Shown in pieces: positions 49,455-58,087 of a DNA stretch of 64,000 bases. The DNA is from a bacterium (GTDB taxonomy: Bacteria; Cyanobacteriota; Vampirovibrionia; Obscuribacterales; Obscuribacteraceae): the NCBI GenBank assembly GCA_016124935.1, contig WGMS01000028.1:93233-157232 (forward strand), given 5' to 3'. The notes beneath the pieces are model-generated. The model saw only the letters and a program-made list of their open reading frames with translations, did not search any database and was not told the DNA's origin. Position numbers and translations under genes: made by a program. Positions within the stretch are counted from its first letter, which is position 1; every line of letters starts with the position of its first letter.

Positions 49455-51554
49455 GTGAATAAGAATTTACGAGGATCGATTCTGGTTCTAGATGATGATG
49501 CCGGCTTCAGATCCCTTCTGGTGAATCTTTTGAGACCCCATGGATATAAGGTTGTCGAAGCCAGCTCTCCGGATGAAGCCTTTTCGCTTTTCTCCAAGAA
49601 AGATACTGTCCTTGCCATAGTAGATTATCGCCTGCCCCAGATGGATGGTATGAGCTGGATAACGAAATTGCGCGAAGCCGGCGCCAATGTGCCGGTGGTA
49701 TTTTGCTCCGCGATTCCCTGTGACGCCAGGACCTTTTCCTGGCTCAGGAATATCCTTCAGGTGGCGATGATCGTTCAGAAACCAATAGTTCCCTCTGCTT
49801 TCCTTCAGCAGATTGAGTCTCTTCTGCCAAGCTACGTCAAAGATTTTTCCAGTGAGGGCATCGCCGGAGTCGACGAGGTTGACACTGCCGATGATGCCGA
49901 TTTGCGGGCCGATGCTTCTATGCGCGAGCAGATCAATCAGCTCGACAAAAAAGTAAAAGTTGCCCAGGCGCTTCAGAATGCCCGTCAAGAATATTTCATC
50001 CAGCTTGATAACGACTGGAAGGTCCTGACCGCGAAAATAGAGCAGCGCAATCATAATGCAGGCGACGAAGCGGCCCTGGCAGAAGCGATACGCATAACCC
50101 ATTCTATTCGTGGAACAGCAGGCTCACTGGGTCTTGATGAAATCGGCAAGTTAGCCGGTCAGATGGAAGACTTTCTTTTATCTTTAGATCCCTGGGATTC
50201 GACCGATCAAGAAATCTACTGGTCGGAGATTATCCGGGCGGTGGCTAAAGGCAGCGAGCTTATCAAGAACGCCATGAAAGAGGCGAAGCTGGTCAAGCCG
50301 TCTACTGTTAGAAATCGTATTCTGATTCTGAGCTCCAACCAGAACATAATAGAAGCGGCCCAGGAAGACGAGACAAGAGAATTCGCCCATGTCCAGGGAA
50401 CGGATAATGCCGCAGCCTTCATGCGATATGCCGCCGAAAACAGATTGGATGCGGCCATCATAGATACCGCCCCCGATACCGAAGGCGCCTTTAGAGACGC
50501 CGAGAAGCTTCGTTCCATAACGGGCAACGAGTCGATTCCCATCGGCTGTATCTGTCTGAATAACCAATCTCTGTCAGCCTCTGACGTCCTCTATCTCGGC
50601 GCTTCAGAAAAAATCATCCAGCCGGTAAGCGGAGAGAATCTGAGAGAAGCTATCAAACGGCTTCTAGAGGTGAGAATACCCGGTCAGTCCAGAATTCTTG
50701 TGGTCGACGACGACGAGGTCCTCTGCAAATTCGTCTGCGGGATTCTCAACGACCAGAGAATGGACGCCGTCTATGAGACCAATCCTACCCTGGTTGTGGA
50801 ATCCATGGAGAAAATACAACCGGATCTGGTGCTGCTCGATTTGATGATGCCGGTAATAACCGGCTACGAAGTCTGCCGACAGATCCGGTCGGATAAGAAA
50901 TGGTCGGATGTACCGGTTCTTTTCCTTACCTCCAAAACAGGCCAGGCGGCTCGCTCTGCCGCTTTTGCGGTAGGCGCCAACGACTTTCTCACCAAGCCGG
51001 TCCTGGCAGAAGAGTTGCAGGCGAGAGTAGCGGCTCAGCTCGCCATGGCCAGTCGCAAGCGAAAGGAGAGGGCACGGGATCCGGAATCCGGCATGTTGCG
51101 GGGCGAAGCCTATATGGCAGAAGCCGCCGACTTGTTGCTTGCCCACCAGAAAGAGGGGCGCTCTCTGGCTATAGCGCTGATAGAAATTGACGATTTCGAC
51201 GAGTTGACCATCGTCCAGGGTCATCATGGCGCTCAGGCTGTTGCCCGGTCTCTCTCTTTGATGATTCACGCGCGATTCACTGCCGAGACTCTGCGCTGCC
51301 GCTGGAGCAGTTCGGGCTTTGTCCTGGCCGTTCCGGGAGCCGACTCGGCCACCCTGGCTGGTGCGGTGGCAAGACTGCTCAGTGATTTCACCAGATTGAA
51401 ATTCTCCGGCAGCTCCCATAAATTCGCCGCCACTTTCAGCGCCGGCATCGCCGACTCTTTTCAGGATGGAGTCGAGCTGGAAGAGATTATCAAAGGCGCC
51501 CATCACCGCCTGCGGACAGGCAGACGGGAGAAAGTGGGCGTGATCTCGTCTTGA
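49455..51554 (+). CDS. Multi-domain hybrid regulator: REC, HPt, degenerate REC, REC, degenerate GGDEF
   Basis: The 699-residue protein starts at GTG 49455. Domain order: receiver 1 with Asp57 (LAIVDYRLPQMDG); histidine phosphotransfer domain (AIRITHSIRGTAGSLGLDEI, phospho-His present); a receiver-like fold (NRILILSSNQNIIEAAQEDE, LDAAIIDTAPDTEGAF) with an altered acidic pocket; an intact receiver (SRILVVDDDEVLCKFV, LVLLDLMMPVITG, VLFLTSKT, DFLTKPVL); and a C-terminal diguanylate-cyclase-like fold. The last lacks GGDEF (LRCRWSSSGFVLAVPGAD at that place), so it is probably not catalytic. It lies 63 bp after the sensor kinase and likely completes a multistep phosphorelay. Confidence 0.88.
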   Translation: MNKNLRGSILVLDDDAGFRSLLVNLLRPHGYKVVEASSPDEAFSLFSKKDTVLAIVDYRLPQMDGMSWITKLREAGANVPVVFCSAIPCDARTFSWLRNILQVAMIVQKPIVPSAFLQQIESLLPSYVKDFSSEGIAGVDEVDTADDADLRADASMREQINQLDKKVKVAQALQNARQEYFIQLDNDWKVLTAKIEQRNHNAGDEAALAEAIRITHSIRGTAGSLGLDEIGKLAGQMEDFLLSLDPWDSTDQEIYWSEIIRAVAKGSELIKNAMKEAKLVKPSTVRNRILILSSNQNIIEAAQEDETREFAHVQGTDNAAAFMRYAAENRLDAAIIDTAPDTEGAFRDAEKLRSITGNESIPIGCICLNNQSLSASDVLYLGASEKIIQPVSGENLREAIKRLLEVRIPGQSRILVVDDDEVLCKFVCGILNDQRMDAVYETNPTLVVESMEKIQPDLVLLDLMMPVITGYEVCRQIRSDKKWSDVPVLFLTSKTGQAARSAAFAVGANDFLTKPVLAEELQARVAAQLAMASRKRKERARDPESGMLRGEAYMAEAADLLLAHQKEGRSLAIALIEIDDFDELTIVQGHHGAQAVARSLSLMIHARFTAETLRCRWSSSGFVLAVPGADSATLAGAVARLLSDFTRLKFSGSSHKFAATFSAGIADSFQDGVELEEIIKGAHHRLRTGRREKVGVISS

Positions 51555-51608
51555 GCCTCTCTTCAATCTGGTAAGATTTCTAAGGTGGGGGTAGAAGGTG
51601 GGCGATAG

Positions 51609-51983
51609 ATGAATCATGAAGTTCTGGTCAAGCTCTTTGATGATCCGGACGAAGTCAAGCACTTCGAGAAAGGGCGCTTCGAGCTTGTCTATATGCCCAA
51701 TACCACTATCGGCAGAGCCACTTACGAGCCGGGCTGGAAATGGTCCGATCATGTCGGGGTCGGAGTCCGAAAGTTCTGTACTGTCGAACATCTTGGCATC
51801 GTGCTTGCCGGGCGCATGGCTATTCTCATGGAAGACGGCACCGGCTATGAGCTGGGAGCGGGGACTTGCTTCTATATCCCTTCCACCGCCCATGACGGCT
51901 GGGTGGTAGGCGAAGAAGATTATGTCTCGCTCCATATACTGGGTGCTGACGAGTATAATCGTCAGATTCACCACACCCCTTGA
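51609..51983 (+). CDS. Cupin-domain protein
   Basis: A single-domain cupin of 124 residues. Segments such as GWKWSDHVGVGVRKFCTVEH, LGIVLAGRMAILMEDGTGYE and GTCFYIPSTAHDGWVVGEE have the usual beta-barrel spacing and His/Glu-type metal sites, resembling small cupins of the DUF/ethanolamine-utilisation type. The substrate is unknown. GAAGGTGGG precedes ATG 51609. The stop codon directly abuts the 3' end of the convergent amidohydrolase gene with no base between, so neither has room for its own terminator there. Confidence 0.78.
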   Translation: MNHEVLVKLFDDPDEVKHFEKGRFELVYMPNTTIGRATYEPGWKWSDHVGVGVRKFCTVEHLGIVLAGRMAILMEDGTGYELGAGTCFYIPSTAHDGWVVGEEDYVSLHILGADEYNRQIHHTP

Positions 51984-53717
51984 TTAGTCTGACAAGTCTT
52001 TCTTGGAGAAGACCTCTTTGCCCCGGAAGAAAGTCTTCAGCACATTGACCCGGGCAATCTCTCCGGCTGGCACCGTATAAAGATCTCGGTCCAGGATTAT
52101 GATATCGGCGTATTTACCGACTTCAAGGGAGCCTGTCTCGCTATCGCGATTATTTATGAAAGCGCCGTTTATAGTATAGGCTTCCAGGCAGTCTTTCAAA
52201 ATCAGCTTCTGATGCGGTAACCAGGCATCGACATTTTTGTCTATCGCTTTTCTTGTCAGGGCAACCTGAATCGCCTCCAGAGGATTGAGGCTCGAAACCG
52301 GCCAGTCGCTGCCGCCAGCGAGACGCGCCCCTTCGTCCCTCAGGCTCTTGAAAGGATAGATGTTTTCGCTCCTCTCTTTGCCCAGCACCGGCTCGGTGAG
52401 CCGGACTATATATTCGTCTTGCTGGGCCCAGTAAGGTTGAATCGTCGCCGTTATAGAAAGCGAGGCGAAACGAGGCAGATCCGATCTGTCTATCAGCTCC
52501 AGGTGGGCGATATGGCTGCGCCTTTTATGGTTCTCCGGGTTCAGCCGTCTGCTTTGCTCGAAAGCATCGAGACTGGCCCGGGTGGCACCGTCGCCGATGG
52601 AGTGAATGTGCACTTGAATGCCGGCACTCTCCAGTTTTGATACCAGAGAGGCCAATCTGATAGGAGCAAAATTCAGTTTGCCGTTGCCGCCCTTCTTGTC
52701 GGAATAGGGTAACAGCAAATTAGCCGTTTTCGCCTCGATTACTCCGTCGGCGAAGATCTTGGCGGAGCTTACTTTCAGACGACCTTCTCTAAATCTATTT
52801 GCCAGGATTTTTAACTTTTCCACCTGGGAGGCATCATCTTTTAAAGGATCGATTTTGATGGCGGTGTTTACGTTGACGGTGAGGATGCCGTCTCCGTCGC
52901 CTTTTCTATAGGCTTCATGAACAGCAGGACCGACACAGGCGTCCTGGATGCTGGTGATACCATAGGCGGCGGCAAGCGCCTGACCGCGCAGAAGACCTTG
53001 GCGAAAGTCCTCCTGGGAAGGCGGCGGCAGATGCCGCAGGACCAGATCTATCGCCGATTCACGGAGAGTGCCGGTGGGTTCTCCTGTTTTCGGGTCCTTC
53101 TCTATATGACCGCCTTCGGGGTCCTCGCTCTCTTTCGATATACCCGCTATCTCTAGAGCCTTTGAATTGACCCAGGCCGAGTGATAGTCTTGAGATTCCA
53201 GAAAAATAGGCTTTTCACTCTCTATTTTGTCGAGCAGCTCCTTTCTAGCGTTGGCGTCCTCAAAAAGCGGCAGTCCCCAGCCAGAGCCTTTGATCCATAC
53301 TTTGTCGGGATTCCGGTCACGATAGTTTTTTATTGTTTCGAGAACCTCGTCTATGCTTTTCAATTCGTCCAGGTTGCATTCGTTAAGATGCATACCGCCT
53401 TCGACAAGATGCACATGACAGTCATGAAAGCCGGGCAGGACCATGCTCCCTTTTAGATCGAGCACTTTAGTAGCGTTCTCTATAAAGCGTCTTGCTCCTT
53501 TGTTGGAGCCTACATAGACTATTCTTCCCCCTTCCAGGCAAAGCGCTTCTTTTTTGGAACGGGCGGCATCCATAGTGTGTACGGCTCCATTGAGCATTAC
53601 TAGATCCGCCTTCTTGTCTGAATATTCAGCTGCTTCTATATTCAGGGAGCCTGCCGACAGGATCAAAATGATTATTATGACTTTTAGGAAAAGGCTGAGC
53701 TTCTTAGCAAATCTCAT
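51984..53717 (-). CDS. Secreted amidohydrolase family 3 protein (YtcJ-like)
   Basis: A 577-residue metal-dependent hydrolase with a signal peptide (KVIIIILILSAGSLNIEA). The N-terminal strand cap is ADLVMLNGAVHTMDAARSKK, and the first metal motif is PGFHDCHVHLVEGG. VQIHSIGDGATRASLDAFE and RSHIAHLELID supply later His ligands; GGSDWPVSSLNPLEAIQ has the final Asp. The layout fits YtcJ-type TIM-barrel amidohydrolases, which act on amide or lactam-like bonds, with substrates mostly unknown. An exported form is expected. Start ATG 53717 with AGAGG about 10 nt upstream. It is convergent with the cupin gene. Confidence 0.9.
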   Translation of the reverse strand: MRFAKKLSLFLKVIIIILILSAGSLNIEAAEYSDKKADLVMLNGAVHTMDAARSKKEALCLEGGRIVYVGSNKGARRFIENATKVLDLKGSMVLPGFHDCHVHLVEGGMHLNECNLDELKSIDEVLETIKNYRDRNPDKVWIKGSGWGLPLFEDANARKELLDKIESEKPIFLESQDYHSAWVNSKALEIAGISKESEDPEGGHIEKDPKTGEPTGTLRESAIDLVLRHLPPPSQEDFRQGLLRGQALAAAYGITSIQDACVGPAVHEAYRKGDGDGILTVNVNTAIKIDPLKDDASQVEKLKILANRFREGRLKVSSAKIFADGVIEAKTANLLLPYSDKKGGNGKLNFAPIRLASLVSKLESAGIQVHIHSIGDGATRASLDAFEQSRRLNPENHKRRSHIAHLELIDRSDLPRFASLSITATIQPYWAQQDEYIVRLTEPVLGKERSENIYPFKSLRDEGARLAGGSDWPVSSLNPLEAIQVALTRKAIDKNVDAWLPHQKLILKDCLEAYTINGAFINNRDSETGSLEVGKYADIIILDRDLYTVPAGEIARVNVLKTFFRGKEVFSKKDLSD

Positions 53718-53911
53718 TTTCTGTCTGCCTCTGGGCGCCGTTTACTTGATTTGAGCGACTCGAATCATAGCAGAGTGCGGAATTCTTAAATGACCGAAAC
53801 CGATCCGATGTCATGCGGTTGTGATTATTTGGCTGTAGCCTGACAGAAGTCAAGGGTTCACTCTTGCGACCTTGATGCAATTTGCAAGGCTTAGTTTCTC
53901 GAGGTGAAATA

Positions 53912-54493
53912 ATGGTTTCTCAGTTCTCAGAATATCAGCAGGAAGTAGCGAAGCATGGTGGGGAGGTCTCGGAAAGTCCCTTACAGAGCCAGCTTTCCAA
54001 TTTAAGTCTGGTCGATTCCGCCGCCTCCATGAACGCTATGAAACCTGCCGGGAGTAGTTATATAAATGATCTTCCTCTCGACCTTGTCGAGGACTCCGGC
54101 GCCGAATTGATTGCGGATAATTCCGTCTGTGTCACCGGTTCGGCTACTTACTATGAGCCCACCGGCAGTCGCACCGCTGATGGTACTGCATATACATCCG
54201 GAAACAACGCGCTTGGAGCAGCCTATCCGATGCAGAATTTCAGGGGTGGGAACTACTCCGACGCCACGCCTCTGAATATGGAGCTTGGAGACAGGATCAG
54301 GATTACCAATACCGCCACCGGAGCGACCCATACTACCTTTGTTATCGATCGTGGAGATTTTGCCAGAGAGCACGGACAATACGGTCCACGCAGGGTGGAC
54401 CTGACAAGAGATTCTGCCGCCAGGCTTGGATTCGGTCCGGAGGGCAATGGTGCCGGTCAGATACCGGTTAGAGTCTGCAATCTCGATCCTTAG
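53912..54493 (+). CDS. RlpA-like double-psi beta-barrel protein
   Basis: The C-terminal 120 residues form a double-psi beta-barrel of the RlpA/expansin type: TGSATYYEPTGSRTADGTAY, NALGAAYPMQNFRGGNYSDA, GDRIRITNTATGATHTTFVI, DRGDFAREHGQYGPRRVDLT and RDSAARLGF. RlpA-type proteins cut or bind denuded peptidoglycan glycans. The N-terminal 75 residues are low-complexity and show no clear signal peptide or lipobox, unusual for this family, so export may use another route. I prefer ATG 53912 (GAGGTG 6 nt upstream) to the TTG at 53882. The next ATG follows the stop directly. The 194 bp upstream of the gene (53718-53911) hold nothing I can name. Confidence 0.8.
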   Translation: MVSQFSEYQQEVAKHGGEVSESPLQSQLSNLSLVDSAASMNAMKPAGSSYINDLPLDLVEDSGAELIADNSVCVTGSATYYEPTGSRTADGTAYTSGNNALGAAYPMQNFRGGNYSDATPLNMELGDRIRITNTATGATHTTFVIDRGDFAREHGQYGPRRVDLTRDSAARLGFGPEGNGAGQIPVRVCNLDP

Positions 54494-55372
54494 ATGTTAA
54501 TGGTTATTTTGGCGGAGTCGCCTCTTACGAGACGAGAATGGCTCCTGTGGCGTGTTTATTCAGTGTGGTATCTTAAAATGTCCAGTGATTGCGAAGTGCT
54601 TCTGAAAGAAGGCAGTTTTATTGCCGAGTCTGAGCTCGACGATTCAGAACTCTGCTCCGCCGAGGATATGCTTGCCAGAGAGGTCTGGCAGCAGAGAAGA
54701 GCTTCAATTGTCGATGTGAACAATACCGGATACGATGCTTCCGGATTTGTCATCGATCAGTCTCTGGTACCAGGGTTAGAAAGTTCCTCCGTCGAGGTTT
54801 TTGTTCTTACCACGGCCCATGTCGTTAGAGGCGGCGCTTTCTTGTTTGTCGGACCATATACCGATGAAGGCGAACTCCCCCGGTTGTATCCAGCCGAGAT
54901 TATTGCAAGCGACGACTCGAAAGACCTTGCGCTTCTCAAAGTGAGGCTGGATAAAGATAATGATGGGAAGATCGACTTTGATCTTTCTGGAGTGAGAAAA
55001 GGCGATGTTGCCAAAGGCTATGCTGGCGAGACCGTGCTTACCGCTCTGACCCAGTTGAATCGCAGTCCCGCCCTCTTTCGAGTGGAAAGAGCCAGTCACC
55101 GGCTGGCAGAGCACAAAGGTTTGCAGTCGAGCTTTCCGGATGTCACCATTGCCGACGATACCAGGGTGGTTACTCTATCTGCTCCGGTCGAGCCGGGCAC
55201 ATCTGGCGCTCCGGTTTTCGACCTGACCGGGTCACTTATGGGCATTGTTTCACTTCGATTGCCGGACGCTAATGTTCTGGCTGCAGGAGAGCGCATCGCC
55301 GAGCCCGACTGGCGACAGACCGTCCTTATCGATGCGTCGGAGATCTTGAGATTTCTTGAATCGGCTAAATGA
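54494..55372 (+). CDS. Trypsin-like (S1/HtrA-type) serine protease domain protein
   Basis: The protein of up to 292 residues has a chymotrypsin-fold protease: His in FVLTTAHVVRGGAFLFVG, Asp in DDSKDLALLKVRLDKDNDGK, and catalytic Ser in VEPGTSGAPVFDLTGSLMGI. The usual GNSGGP is changed to GTSGAP, but the triad is present. There is no PDZ domain. An Asp-rich stretch (DKDNDGKIDFD) resembles a calcium-binding loop. The N-terminus is uncertain: ATG 54494 abuts the RlpA-like gene with no ribosome site, and ATG 54578 (SSDCEVLLKEGS) is an alternative. No signal peptide is evident in either form. Confidence 0.78.
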   Translation: MLMVILAESPLTRREWLLWRVYSVWYLKMSSDCEVLLKEGSFIAESELDDSELCSAEDMLAREVWQQRRASIVDVNNTGYDASGFVIDQSLVPGLESSSVEVFVLTTAHVVRGGAFLFVGPYTDEGELPRLYPAEIIASDDSKDLALLKVRLDKDNDGKIDFDLSGVRKGDVAKGYAGETVLTALTQLNRSPALFRVERASHRLAEHKGLQSSFPDVTIADDTRVVTLSAPVEPGTSGAPVFDLTGSLMGIVSLRLPDANVLAAGERIAEPDWRQTVLIDASEILRFLESAK

Positions 55373-55420
55373 ATTTCTTTATGCACCGGCAATTAACCTT
55401 CCGGTAAGGCTCGCTACTTC

Positions 55421-55573
55421 ATGAGTTCGGTGCAACAGGAAGACTGTTCGGGATCGAATTGCGTGAACCCGCATGAGATGAATCTCATCAGCGCCGATAA
55501 TGTTAGTCGAAAAGAGTTGGAGAAAGCAGCTTCCCCCATAAGTGAAAGTGAGCTGCCCAGAAAGACAACCTAA
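55421..55573 (+). CDS. Possible small protein, 50 aa
   Basis: A short frame (start SSVQQEDCSGSNCVNPHEMN, end SESELPRKTT) fills most of the 254-bp gap between the protease and the Ser/Gly-repeat gene. Its polar, Ser/Glu-rich composition resembles the N-termini of its neighbours. TAAGG lies about 10 nt upstream. No homologue is recognised, and the evidence is only length, composition and position. Confidence 0.35.
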   Translation: MSSVQQEDCSGSNCVNPHEMNLISADNVSRKELEKAASPISESELPRKTT

Positions 55574-55626
55574 TCTATTTAAATGATTAACTGATTAACT
55601 GAATTAATAAAAAGGAGACTACAGCT

Positions 55627-56448
55627 ATGGTGGATAGTTACGAGCATTTCAGCCCTGCCCAGAGTAGCGGAGAGAGCCAGATCAACGCCTTCCAGAGAGA
55701 GTATATGGTTATTGCCACCAATCCTACGGAGCCTTCCGGACCTCGCGGTCGAGGCGATAGTCCTAGTCCTCCGAGCCTGCCGCCGGTATCGATAGACAGC
55801 GATGTAAATGTCAGAAACAACACGCATATAAGAAATGACGCCACCGGCATCGGTATCGGTCACGGCGGAGACGGCGGCGATGCCCGTTCTAGCTCCAGCA
55901 GCCGCTCCGAAGGTGGGGATGCCCGGTCAAACTCCAGCAGCCGTTCAGAAGGCGGCGATGCCCGTTCTAATTCGAGTGTCGGGGATGTAACCTCCCGGAG
56001 CGGAGACTCCAGCGCATCTATTCAGGACAATGACACTTATCGCGATGAATCGGTCTTTATAGTCAATGATCCACCGGATCTTCCCGATCTTCCTGGTGGC
56101 ACCAGCGGTGTTTCCTCCCGGGTTCATTTCGAAGGCATGGGCAGCAATGCATGGGACGTCTATGAAGCCAAGGAAGGAGATGCCATGAGTATAGGAATCA
56201 GCGTCGGTATTCCCGGAGCAGGCGGTGGTGGATTCGGATTCGGTCAGTCCTCCACTTATACATCCGAAGAGGGGCTTCAGCGGCTGGATAACGCTGAGCG
56301 TAATCTCAACGCAACCAACAGCATGTTCTGGGGTCAGGTGCTGAGTAGAGATAATGATCCGACCAATGACGGCATCAGCCGCTATATGACCGGTCAGGGA
56401 GCTGCTCTGATGAATGAAGTCGTTCAGGACAGCAGAAAGAAAGACTGA
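55627..56448 (+). CDS. Ser/Gly/Asp-rich repeat protein, 273 aa
   Basis: This low-complexity protein has no recognised domain. Its middle holds 2.7 copies of a 13-residue repeat (GGDARSNSSSRSE), flanked by a His/Asp/Asn-rich stretch (VNVRNNTHIRNDATGIGIGH) and a Gly-rich strand region (ISVGIPGAGGGGFGFGQSS). The C-terminus is helical (NLNATNSMFWGQVLSRDNDP). Composition suggests a surface or secreted protein, although no signal peptide is seen. AAGGAG precedes ATG 55627 at about 9 nt, and a strong hairpin follows the stop. It belongs to a run of uncharacterised genes leading into the TadE/TadG cluster. Confidence 0.65.
   Translation: MVDSYEHFSPAQSSGESQINAFQREYMVIATNPTEPSGPRGRGDSPSPPSLPPVSIDSDVNVRNNTHIRNDATGIGIGHGGDGGDARSSSSSRSEGGDARSNSSSRSEGGDARSNSSVGDVTSRSGDSSASIQDNDTYRDESVFIVNDPPDLPDLPGGTSGVSSRVHFEGMGSNAWDVYEAKEGDAMSIGISVGIPGAGGGGFGFGQSSTYTSEEGLQRLDNAERNLNATNSMFWGQVLSRDNDPTNDGISRYMTGQGAALMNEVVQDSRKKD
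55873..55977 (+). repeat. 39-bp in-frame tandem repeat (about 2.7 copies)
   Basis: Copies begin at 55873, 55912 and 55951, each opening GGxGGxGATGCCCG. They encode the Gly-Asp-Ala-Arg-Ser repeat of the surrounding protein. Synonymous differences between copies show that it is not a very recent duplication. Confidence 0.8.
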
Positions 56449-56463
56449 CCCTTCGAGTTAACG

Positions 56464-56490
56464 GAAGCCGCATCCATACGATGCGGCTTC
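56464..56490 (+). terminator. Hairpin terminator after the repeat protein
   Basis: GAAGCCGCATC (56464-56474) pairs perfectly with GATGCGGCTTC (56480-56490) around a 5-nt loop. A T-rich stretch follows about 10 nt later rather than immediately, so termination may be partial. Confidence 0.6.
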
Positions 56491-56539
56491 TCGAAAAGTA
56501 TTTTCTTTAGCAATAAAGCCAGGGGCAAGGAGACAGGAG

Positions 56540-57496
56540 ATGGCGATACGACCCTACGAGATTAGTAATGAGCAGATAGAGGAGATGTCCGGGTTGCTGG
56601 ACGTCGCCGGACAGCAGTGGACTCCGGAAATAACCAACAGGTCGCATACCCAGCCGGTCCAGGACAGCAGTAAAGAGCACCTGCCTGTCGTGGAGCTGGA
56701 TGCATCTTCCGCGGTGTCTGAACCCGAGATAAGTGAGCCTCAGATTACGGATTCAGGGCAGTCTTCTGCAGTGGTTCCTCCTCTCGAGCTGAGCGAGACC
56801 ACCGCTCCGGCCTATGTGAATCCTTACACCCGCTCCATGCAGGAGAGGGTCGAAAAATTGCAGCGTGAAGCGCCGGAGGGATTTAACTCTTCGGGAGAGG
56901 GCACCGCCGCTATCAACAGTCTTCAAGCAGAGATTGCGCCTTACGATAAGTCCGAGCTGGTGGACGGAGAAGGAAGACTTCGCGCCACAGCTAATATGGA
57001 GACCGAGATAGGCTCCCATACAGAGTCGGTCTACTCGGATCCGGATATCACAAGAACCCAGTTCCTTTTCTTCTCCTCCACGCAAATGGAGGATCATCCC
57101 GAACAGATGATGGAGATGGCTTCCGAGATCAAGCGGGATCAAGATGCCTATCGCGTTCTGCAGCTTGCCGAGAAGGTTCAAGACCCTACTTTGAGAAGAG
57201 CCCTTCAGCTCACAGTTTTCGAAGAATATATGCAGAGGGTGGACGGCGAGCTGGAGGAGGCCACCGGACCATTTTTCAACATAGCCTATGACGCCGTTTT
57301 TGGTGAGGACGGCCGATCGGCGGCGGAAAAACTTCAGGACAGAAGAAGTAGACAAGAGTTTCGTAAAGCCGACCTTGCCAGACCGAGAGAAGGCTTGAAT
57401 GAGGTAGAGCAACAGGAGCTTGCCGGGTTGTTGCCGCATATTGCCAGCGCCAGAGAGTTCTGGGAGAACGTTCGAAGAGTACAGCATGATTGGTAG
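56540..57496 (+). CDS. Hypothetical protein, 318 aa, Glu/Ser-rich
   Basis: I do not recognise this protein. The N-terminal 130 residues are acidic and Ser/Thr/Pro-rich (ASSAVSEPEISEPQITDSGQ) and probably disordered. From about residue 130 it is mainly helical (HPEQMMEMASEIKRDQDAYR, LAEKVQDPTLRRALQLTVFE, ARPREGLNEVEQQELAGLLP). There is no signal peptide, membrane helix or cysteine. A strong AAGGAG lies 8 nt before ATG 56540. It is followed after 18 bp by a secreted protein that leads into the TadE/TadG-like genes. Confidence 0.65.
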   Translation: MAIRPYEISNEQIEEMSGLLDVAGQQWTPEITNRSHTQPVQDSSKEHLPVVELDASSAVSEPEISEPQITDSGQSSAVVPPLELSETTAPAYVNPYTRSMQERVEKLQREAPEGFNSSGEGTAAINSLQAEIAPYDKSELVDGEGRLRATANMETEIGSHTESVYSDPDITRTQFLFFSSTQMEDHPEQMMEMASEIKRDQDAYRVLQLAEKVQDPTLRRALQLTVFEEYMQRVDGELEEATGPFFNIAYDAVFGEDGRSAAEKLQDRRSRQEFRKADLARPREGLNEVEQQELAGLLPHIASAREFWENVRRVQHDW

Positions 57497-57514
57497 TGCT
57501 GCAGTACACAGATT

Positions 57515-58087
57515 ATGAATAACCGCGTAAATCTATTGAAATTTCCAGGAAATGCCATGGTCGCCGCAGCAGTGTTATTTTGCTGCACCATGCTTGATGC
57601 CGTCGCCCAGGCAAGGCCGGAGCGAGAGTCGAGAGTGGCTATGGCAGTATCTACCACCGGAGATCATTCTGCTTCTCTAGAAAGTCTTCGCCGCGCCGCC
57701 GTCGAGAGCCTGAGAAAAGGGGCCGCTACCGAAGCAGTGGAGATCGCCCGCAAAATCCTGGCGACAGGCAATTCAGGGGGAGAAGATTTGAAGCTGGCTG
57801 GAGAATTGTTCTCTTGCGCTGGCCATTTCAGCCAGGCGGCCATGGCTTTTGTAAATGCAGCGGAAAAGAGAAAAGATGATTCTGAGATAAGAGTGAGGGC
57901 GGTGGAATGCCTACTTGCCGCTGGAAAGTACGATGGTGCAAGGCTCTACGCCCTGGATGCAGTTCGAAAAGTCCGGGATGTAGGAGACGGGGCTAAATTG
58001 AGCAATCTTCTCAAAATAGCTTCTAAAGGTCCTCCTCGTAGAATCAGCAGTCAGAGTCAGGACAGAAATCGGGAGGACTCGAGATGA
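57515..58087 (+). CDS. Secreted TPR-like hypothetical protein, 190 aa
   Basis: A signal peptide (GNAMVAAAVLFCCTMLDAVA, cleavage after about residue 33) is followed by helical pairs typical of TPR folds (RRAAVESLRKGAATEAVEIA, LAGELFSCAGHFSQAAMAFV, AVECLLAAGKYDGARLYALD). The end is basic and Ser-rich. Its stop overlaps the TadE-like gene by 4 nt, so it is probably an accessory protein of that system, comparable in position to TadD-type TPR lipoproteins but without a lipobox at the normal place. Confidence 0.7.
   Translation: MNNRVNLLKFPGNAMVAAAVLFCCTMLDAVAQARPERESRVAMAVSTTGDHSASLESLRRAAVESLRKGAATEAVEIARKILATGNSGGEDLKLAGELFSCAGHFSQAAMAFVNAAEKRKDDSEIRVRAVECLLAAGKYDGARLYALDAVRKVRDVGDGAKLSNLLKIASKGPPRRISSQSQDRNREDSR

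Noticed and set aside
50664..51974. 436-codon open frame on the minus strand
   Set aside because: It is opposite the intact receiver and cyclase-like domains of the hybrid regulator and the cupin gene. It is a shadow of high-GC third positions.
55873..55977. CRISPR-like array
   Set aside because: The repeat units are directly adjacent without spacers and lie in frame inside a coding region.
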